Positions 60,474 to 64,000 of a DNA stretch of 64,000 nucleotides are shown piece by piece. The position numbers and the translations under genes are program-made. Position 1 is the stretch's first letter. Every line of letters starts with the position of its first letter. This DNA is from Eubacterium sp. 14-2 (GTDB lineage: Bacteria; Bacillota; Clostridia; Lachnospirales; Lachnospiraceae), in NCBI RefSeq assembly GCF_000403845.2, contig NZ_KE159567.1, positions 498,670-562,669 of the forward strand, in the 5' to 3' direction. The notes under the pieces are model-generated. The model was not told the DNA's origin and did no database searches. It saw only the letters and a program-made list of their open reading frames with translations.

Positions 60474-60701
60474 ATGAAGACAGAAAAACAGGAAATCATA
60501 TGCAACTGCTGTAAAAAAGTAATACAGGAACAGGCCGGAATACCCCGCAGGGAGTTTCTTCATGTGGAGAAAGAGTGGGGGTATTTTTCCGGAAAAGACG
60601 GAGAAATACAGGAATTTGACATCTGTGAATCCTGCTATGACGCATGGGTTAAGAGCTTTCAGATTCCGGTAAAAACCATAGAAGTGACAGAATTAGTCTG
60701 A
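60474..60701 (+). CDS. Small zinc-binding protein of unknown function
   Basis: A 75-aa protein with CNCC near residue 11 and CESCYDAWV near residue 53, which together could bind zinc. The start follows CAGGGAGGACAACAG. It lies 11 bases before the RNase Z gene. Similar small proteins are common in Lachnospiraceae, but I know no function. The coupling suggests a role related to tRNA processing or just cotranscription. Confidence 0.75.
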   Translation: MKTEKQEIICNCCKKVIQEQAGIPRREFLHVEKEWGYFSGKDGEIQEFDICESCYDAWVKSFQIPVKTIEVTELV

Positions 60702-60712
60702 AAGGAAATGGA

Positions 60713-61618
60713 ATGTTAGATGTATGTTTACTGGGCACGGCAGGAATGATGCCCCTGCCTTACCGCTGGCTCACCGCACTGATGACGCGGTACAACGGAA
60801 GCAGCCTGCTGATTGACTGCGGGGAAGGTACTCAGATAGCCATGAAGGAAAAGGGCTGGAGTGCAAAACCCATTGACACCATATGTTTTACCCACTACCA
60901 TGCAGATCATATCAGCGGTCTGCCGGGGCTTTTGCTTACCATGGGAAATGCGGAGCGGACGGAGCCCCTTACCATGATTGGGCCCAGAGGACTGGAACGG
61001 GTGGTAACCGCACTGCGCACCATTGCGCCGGAGCTGCCCTTTGAGATTCGCTACAGAGAGCTGACGCAGCCGGTGGAACATCTGCAGGAACGGGGATATT
61101 ATATTACCGCCTTCCGCGTAAATCATAATGTGACCTGTTATGGATATACCCTTGAGATTCCCAGGGCCGGAGAATTTCAGGTTGCGCAGGCCCAGAGCCT
61201 CGGAATTCCCAAAAACTGCTGGGGCAGACTGCAGAAAGGCGAGACACTGGAGCTGGAAGGACGGACCTATACGCCGGATATGGTGCTTGGCCCCAAAAGA
61301 AAAGGCATAAAAGTGACCTACTGTACAGATACCAGGCCTGTGGCCGCTATTACAGAACATGCCGAACATGCCGATTTATTAATCATAGAGGGAATGTACG
61401 GAGAAAAAGAAAAGGCCGTAAAAGCCAGGCAGTATAAGCATATGACCTTTTATGAAGCAGCGGAAATTGCAAAAGCCGCAGAGGTCAGTGACATGTGGCT
61501 CACCCATTTCAGTCCCTCTCTGGTGCGGGCGGAAGAATATATGGAAGAAGTACGCAGTATTTATCCGGAGGCAAAACTGGGGAAAGACGGAAAAACGGTG
61601 GAACTGGATTTTCGGTAA
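60713..61618 (+). CDS. rnz: Ribonuclease Z (metallo-beta-lactamase fold)
   Basis: A 301-aa enzyme. The zinc motif THYHADHISGLPGLL lies at about 60-74. IGPRGLERVV, FRVNHNVTCYGYTLEIP, KVTYCTDTRPVAAI, LLIIEGMYG and MWLTHFSPSL give the rest of the site. It cleaves the 3' trailer of tRNA precursors. MLDVCLLGTAGMMPLPYRWL at the N-terminus departs a little from the usual LGTSAGVPT. Length is typical of the short bacterial form. Start site GAAAGGAAATGGA. Confidence 0.88.
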   Translation: MLDVCLLGTAGMMPLPYRWLTALMTRYNGSSLLIDCGEGTQIAMKEKGWSAKPIDTICFTHYHADHISGLPGLLLTMGNAERTEPLTMIGPRGLERVVTALRTIAPELPFEIRYRELTQPVEHLQERGYYITAFRVNHNVTCYGYTLEIPRAGEFQVAQAQSLGIPKNCWGRLQKGETLELEGRTYTPDMVLGPKRKGIKVTYCTDTRPVAAITEHAEHADLLIIEGMYGEKEKAVKARQYKHMTFYEAAEIAKAAEVSDMWLTHFSPSLVRAEEYMEEVRSIYPEAKLGKDGKTVELDFR

Positions 61619-61645
61619 AGACGGAATCGGGTAAGGAGGGATTTT

Positions 61646-62200
61646 ATGAAAAGTGGTATAAAGACAACGGTGGTCGTGATAATCTGCGCCGCTCTTTGTC
61701 TGGGATATTATTATTATCTGTCCCATCGCGACACAGGCGAGGGAAAAATGACAGAAGTGGAAATGCTGATTTCCAAAGACCTGGAAAAGTCTTATCCCAA
61801 AACGGCCAGAGAAGTGGTAAAATTTTACAATCGGATTCTGAAATGCTATTACAGTCAGGAATACAGCCAGGAACAGCTGGTACAACTGACGGAGCAGGCC
61901 AGAAAGCTGATGGATGCGGAACTGCAGGAAATCAATCCTCCGGAAGTGTATCTGGAATCCGTAAAAGCAGAAATTTCCAGTTATGAAGAAGATGAGAAAG
62001 CCATTTCCGATATCAGCGTGGAAAGCAGTAAAGAGGTAGAGTATAAGACCAGAAACGGACGGGAATGCGCTTATGTGGATGTGACATATTTCCTGAAAAA
62101 TTACAGCGGAAAAGATAAATCAGGGCGTGCCAGCCAGACTTATATCCTGCGCAAAGACGACGACGGAAGATGGAAAATACTGGGATTTTATCAGGAGTAA
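61646..62200 (+). CDS. Single-span extracytoplasmic protein (DUF6715-like)
   Basis: A 184-aa protein. One span (TTVVVIICAALCLGYYYY) anchors a mainly helical then beta-rich outer domain (VVKFYNRILKCYYSQEYSQE, ECAYVDVTYFLKNYSG, DDGRWKILGFYQE). The fold end resembles NTF2-like or DUF6715 proteins. Function unknown. The site AAGGAGGGATTTT precedes it, and tsaD follows by 6 bases, so it is likely cotranscribed. Confidence 0.75.
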   Translation: MKSGIKTTVVVIICAALCLGYYYYLSHRDTGEGKMTEVEMLISKDLEKSYPKTAREVVKFYNRILKCYYSQEYSQEQLVQLTEQARKLMDAELQEINPPEVYLESVKAEISSYEEDEKAISDISVESSKEVEYKTRNGRECAYVDVTYFLKNYSGKDKSGRASQTYILRKDDDGRWKILGFYQE

Positions 62201-62206
62201 AGAAAA

Positions 62207-63241
62207 ATGGCGGTAAATAAACAAAAAGACGTGGTAATCCTTGCAATTGAAAGTTCCTGTGATGAAACAGCGGCGGCAGTGGTTAAGAACGGAAGAGAGG
62301 TGCTGTCCAACATTATTTCTTCTCAGATAGATCTCCATACCCTCTATGGAGGAGTAGTGCCGGAACTTGCATCACGCAAGCATATTGAGAGAATTAATCA
62401 GGTCATTGAAGAAGCTCTGTCAGAAGCGAAGCTGGCTCTGGAAGATATGGACGCAATAGCGGTTACTTACGGACCGGGGCTGGTGGGAGCGCTGCTGGTG
62501 GGAGTAGCGGAAGCCAAGGCAATTGCCTGGGGGGCCGGAAAGCCTCTGATCGGCGTACATCATATTGAAGGGCATATCTGTGCCAACTATATTGAAAATA
62601 AAGAACTTGAACCGCCCTTTCTGTGCCTGGTGGTATCCGGCGGCCATACCCATCTGGTGAAAGTGGCAGATTACGGAAAGTATGAGGTGTTGGGACGGAC
62701 CAGGGACGATGCGGCAGGAGAGGCTTTTGACAAAGTTGCCCGTGCCATCGGACTGGGCTATCCAGGCGGACCCAAAATTGAGAAAAAGGCCGGAGAGGGA
62801 AATCCCGACGCCATTGTATTTCCAAGGGCGAAGGTGGCAGAACATCCGTATGATTTCAGCTTCAGCGGCGTAAAATCCGCGGTACTGAATTACATTAATG
62901 GGTGCCGGATGAAGCAGATTCCCGTTGTGGAGGCAGATATTGCAGCTTCTTTTCAGAAGGCTGTGACAGATGTGCTGATAGAACATGCGGTTCATGCGCT
63001 GGAGGAAACGGGAATGGATACCCTTGCCATTGCCGGCGGCGTGGCATCCAATGGCACGCTGCGCAGGGGAATGGAAGAAGCCTGTAAAACCAGAGGAATT
63101 AAATTCTTTTATCCGTCTCCCATATTCTGCACAGATAATGCCGCGATGATCGGAGCGGCCGCTTTCCATGAATTTCTGGCCGGCAGGAGAGACGGCTGGG
63201 AGCTGAACGCCGTGCCTGGCCTGAAACTGGGGGAGCGCTGA
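62207..63241 (+). CDS. tsaD: tRNA N6-adenosine threonylcarbamoyltransferase TsaD
   Basis: A 344-aa enzyme of the ASKHA fold. [45 protein letters not shown], metal histidines in [13 protein letters not shown] (about 118-123), [13 protein letters not shown] and [14 protein letters not shown] define it. It transfers the threonylcarbamoyl group to A37 of tRNA, with TsaB and TsaE upstream supporting it. The stop overlaps ispD by one base (TGATG). Confidence 0.97.
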   Translation: MAVNKQKDVVILAIESSCDETAAAVVKNGREVLSNIISSQIDLHTLYGGVVPELASRKHIERINQVIEEALSEAKLALEDMDAIAVTYGPGLVGALLVGVAEAKAIAWGAGKPLIGVHHIEGHICANYIENKELEPPFLCLVVSGGHTHLVKVADYGKYEVLGRTRDDAAGEAFDKVARAIGLGYPGGPKIEKKAGEGNPDAIVFPRAKVAEHPYDFSFSGVKSAVLNYINGCRMKQIPVVEADIAASFQKAVTDVLIEHAVHALEETGMDTLAIAGGVASNGTLRRGMEEACKTRGIKFFYPSPIFCTDNAAMIGAAAFHEFLAGRRDGWELNAVPGLKLGER

Positions 63242-63984
63242 TGGAAGAAAAACGGGAAGAAAAAATAAAAGACAGGACCTACGCAGCTATTGTGCTTTCT
63301 GCCGGAAGGGGAATGCGCATGAAAAGCCACATACCCAAACAATATCTTATGATTCATGGGAAGCCGGTGCTTTTTTATGCACTGTCTGCTTTTGAGAAAA
63401 GCATGATGAAAGAAATTGTTCTGGTAACCGGGGCAGAAGACATTTCCTGGTGCCGGAAGGAAATTGTGGAAAAATATGGATTTACAAAAATAAAAGCGGT
63501 GATACCTGGAGGAAAGGAACGGTACCATTCGGTTTTCTGCGGTCTGGAAGAACTGAACAAGGAGAAGAATCCTCCTGATTATGTGATGATACATGACGGT
63601 GCCAGACCGTTCGTGGACCAGGAGACGATTCTGCGCTGTGCCGGGGCAGTGGAGGAATTTCAGGCCTGTGTGGCGGGTATGCCGGTGAAAGATACCATTA
63701 AAATTGCGGATGACGCTCTGTTTGCCGGGGAAACGCCGCCCAGAAATCGTGTCTGGCAGATACAGACTCCCCAGGTGTTTCGGTTTTCCCTGATTTATCA
63801 GGCCTACCAGGAACTGATACAATGTGAAAAAGAGGGAAAAACGGTTTCAGTAACAGACGACGCCATGGTACTGGAAACCATCTGCCATCAGAAAGTCAGA
63901 CTGGTGGAAGGTTCCTATGAAAATATAAAGATAACGACGCCGGAAGATTTAAGGCTGGCAGAGGTGTTTTGCCGCCGGAATTAA
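63241..63984 (+). CDS. ispD: 2-C-methyl-D-erythritol 4-phosphate cytidylyltransferase
   Basis: A 247-aa enzyme. VLSAGRGMRMKSHIPKQYL binds CTP; MIHDGARPFVDQET, GMPVKDTIK, QTPQVFRFSLI and SVTDDAMVLE are further motifs. It makes CDP-ME in the non-mevalonate isoprenoid pathway. About ten charged extra residues lie at the N-terminus (EEKREEKIKDR); the start is fixed by the overlap with tsaD and GGGGGAGCGCTG. The stop is at 63982-63984, near the window end. Confidence 0.96.
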   Translation: MEEKREEKIKDRTYAAIVLSAGRGMRMKSHIPKQYLMIHGKPVLFYALSAFEKSMMKEIVLVTGAEDISWCRKEIVEKYGFTKIKAVIPGGKERYHSVFCGLEELNKEKNPPDYVMIHDGARPFVDQETILRCAGAVEEFQACVAGMPVKDTIKIADDALFAGETPPRNRVWQIQTPQVFRFSLIYQAYQELIQCEKEGKTVSVTDDAMVLETICHQKVRLVEGSYENIKITTPEDLRLAEVFCRRN

Positions 63985-64000
63985 GGGGAAAGGCGAACTG

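Noticed and set aside
1..64000. CRISPR array, tRNA, rRNA, prophage, intact insertion sequence
   Set aside because: No regularly spaced direct repeats, tRNA cloverleaf, transposase or phage structural gene was seen by reading both strands.

Overview
The window reads as a chromosomal segment of a Gram-positive, low-to-mid GC anaerobe of the Clostridia, most likely Lachnospiraceae. The evidence is AGGAGG-type ribosome binding sites, sigma-A promoters, an FMN riboswitch over a ribU-ribD-ribE-ribBA-ribH operon, two LytR-CpsA-Psr proteins, secreted fibronectin-III wall hydrolases, and clostridial families such as DUF975, PepSY, YcxB and the TPM relatives. The genus is not named because no rRNA is present. 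No tRNA, rRNA, CRISPR array, phage or intact insertion sequence was seen.

Layout. 1-5.8 kb is the end of a capsule/exopolysaccharide locus: UDP-L-FucNAc synthesis (fnlA/B/C type), a WbpE-like sugar aminotransferase and a Wzz-like co-polymerase. A perfect 21-bp hairpin closes it. 5.9-9.1 kb is a three-gene minus-strand operon of large membrane proteins of unknown function. 9.5-26.8 kb is an envelope region: LCP ligase, FN3 protein, diguanylate cyclase, Amidase_3-FN3 and glucosaminidase-FN3 hydrolases, a double GT2, a WcaJ-type initiating transferase with two GT2s, a second LCP, and glmS. 26.9-28.2 kb is non-coding: a structured repeat (copy A), a GtrA gene and two gene remnants. 28.2-34 kb holds an HtrA-like protease, carbamate kinase, pyruvate kinase and a lipoprotein amidase.

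34-36 kb carries an OLD-like ATPase followed one base later by a PD-(D/E)XK-type gene broken at a G6 tract; this is the best candidate here for an undescribed conflict or defence pair. 36-37.8 kb has divergent alkylation-repair genes (ogt, alkD-like). 37.9-42 kb has prfB with a programmed +1 frameshift at CUU-UAA-C, a frameshifted SPFH/zinc-ribbon gene, a zinc-ribbon membrane protein and a shortened TPM-like protein. 42.1-46.4 kb is an aspartate-family operon (ACT regulator, hom, a phosphoglycerate-mutase-fold probable homoserine kinase, aspartokinase). 46.4-53.2 kb is mixed: DUF2752, a SprA-type metalloprotease-like protein, PepSY, DUF975, two minus-strand genes and tex. 53.2-57.9 kb is the riboflavin operon, whose leader contains repeat copy B. 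58.2-64 kb holds YcxB and a tsaE-tsaB-rimI / rnz / tsaD / ispD cluster.

The most unusual observations are the two copies of a roughly 180-nt structured intergenic element with compensatory base changes (26945-27127 and 53510-53689), the ATPase/nuclease pair with its G-tract frameshift, the UAA version of the prfB frameshift site, a 12-bp helix inserted in the FMN riboswitch, and a capsule co-polymerase carrying what looks like a degenerate tyrosine-kinase domain.
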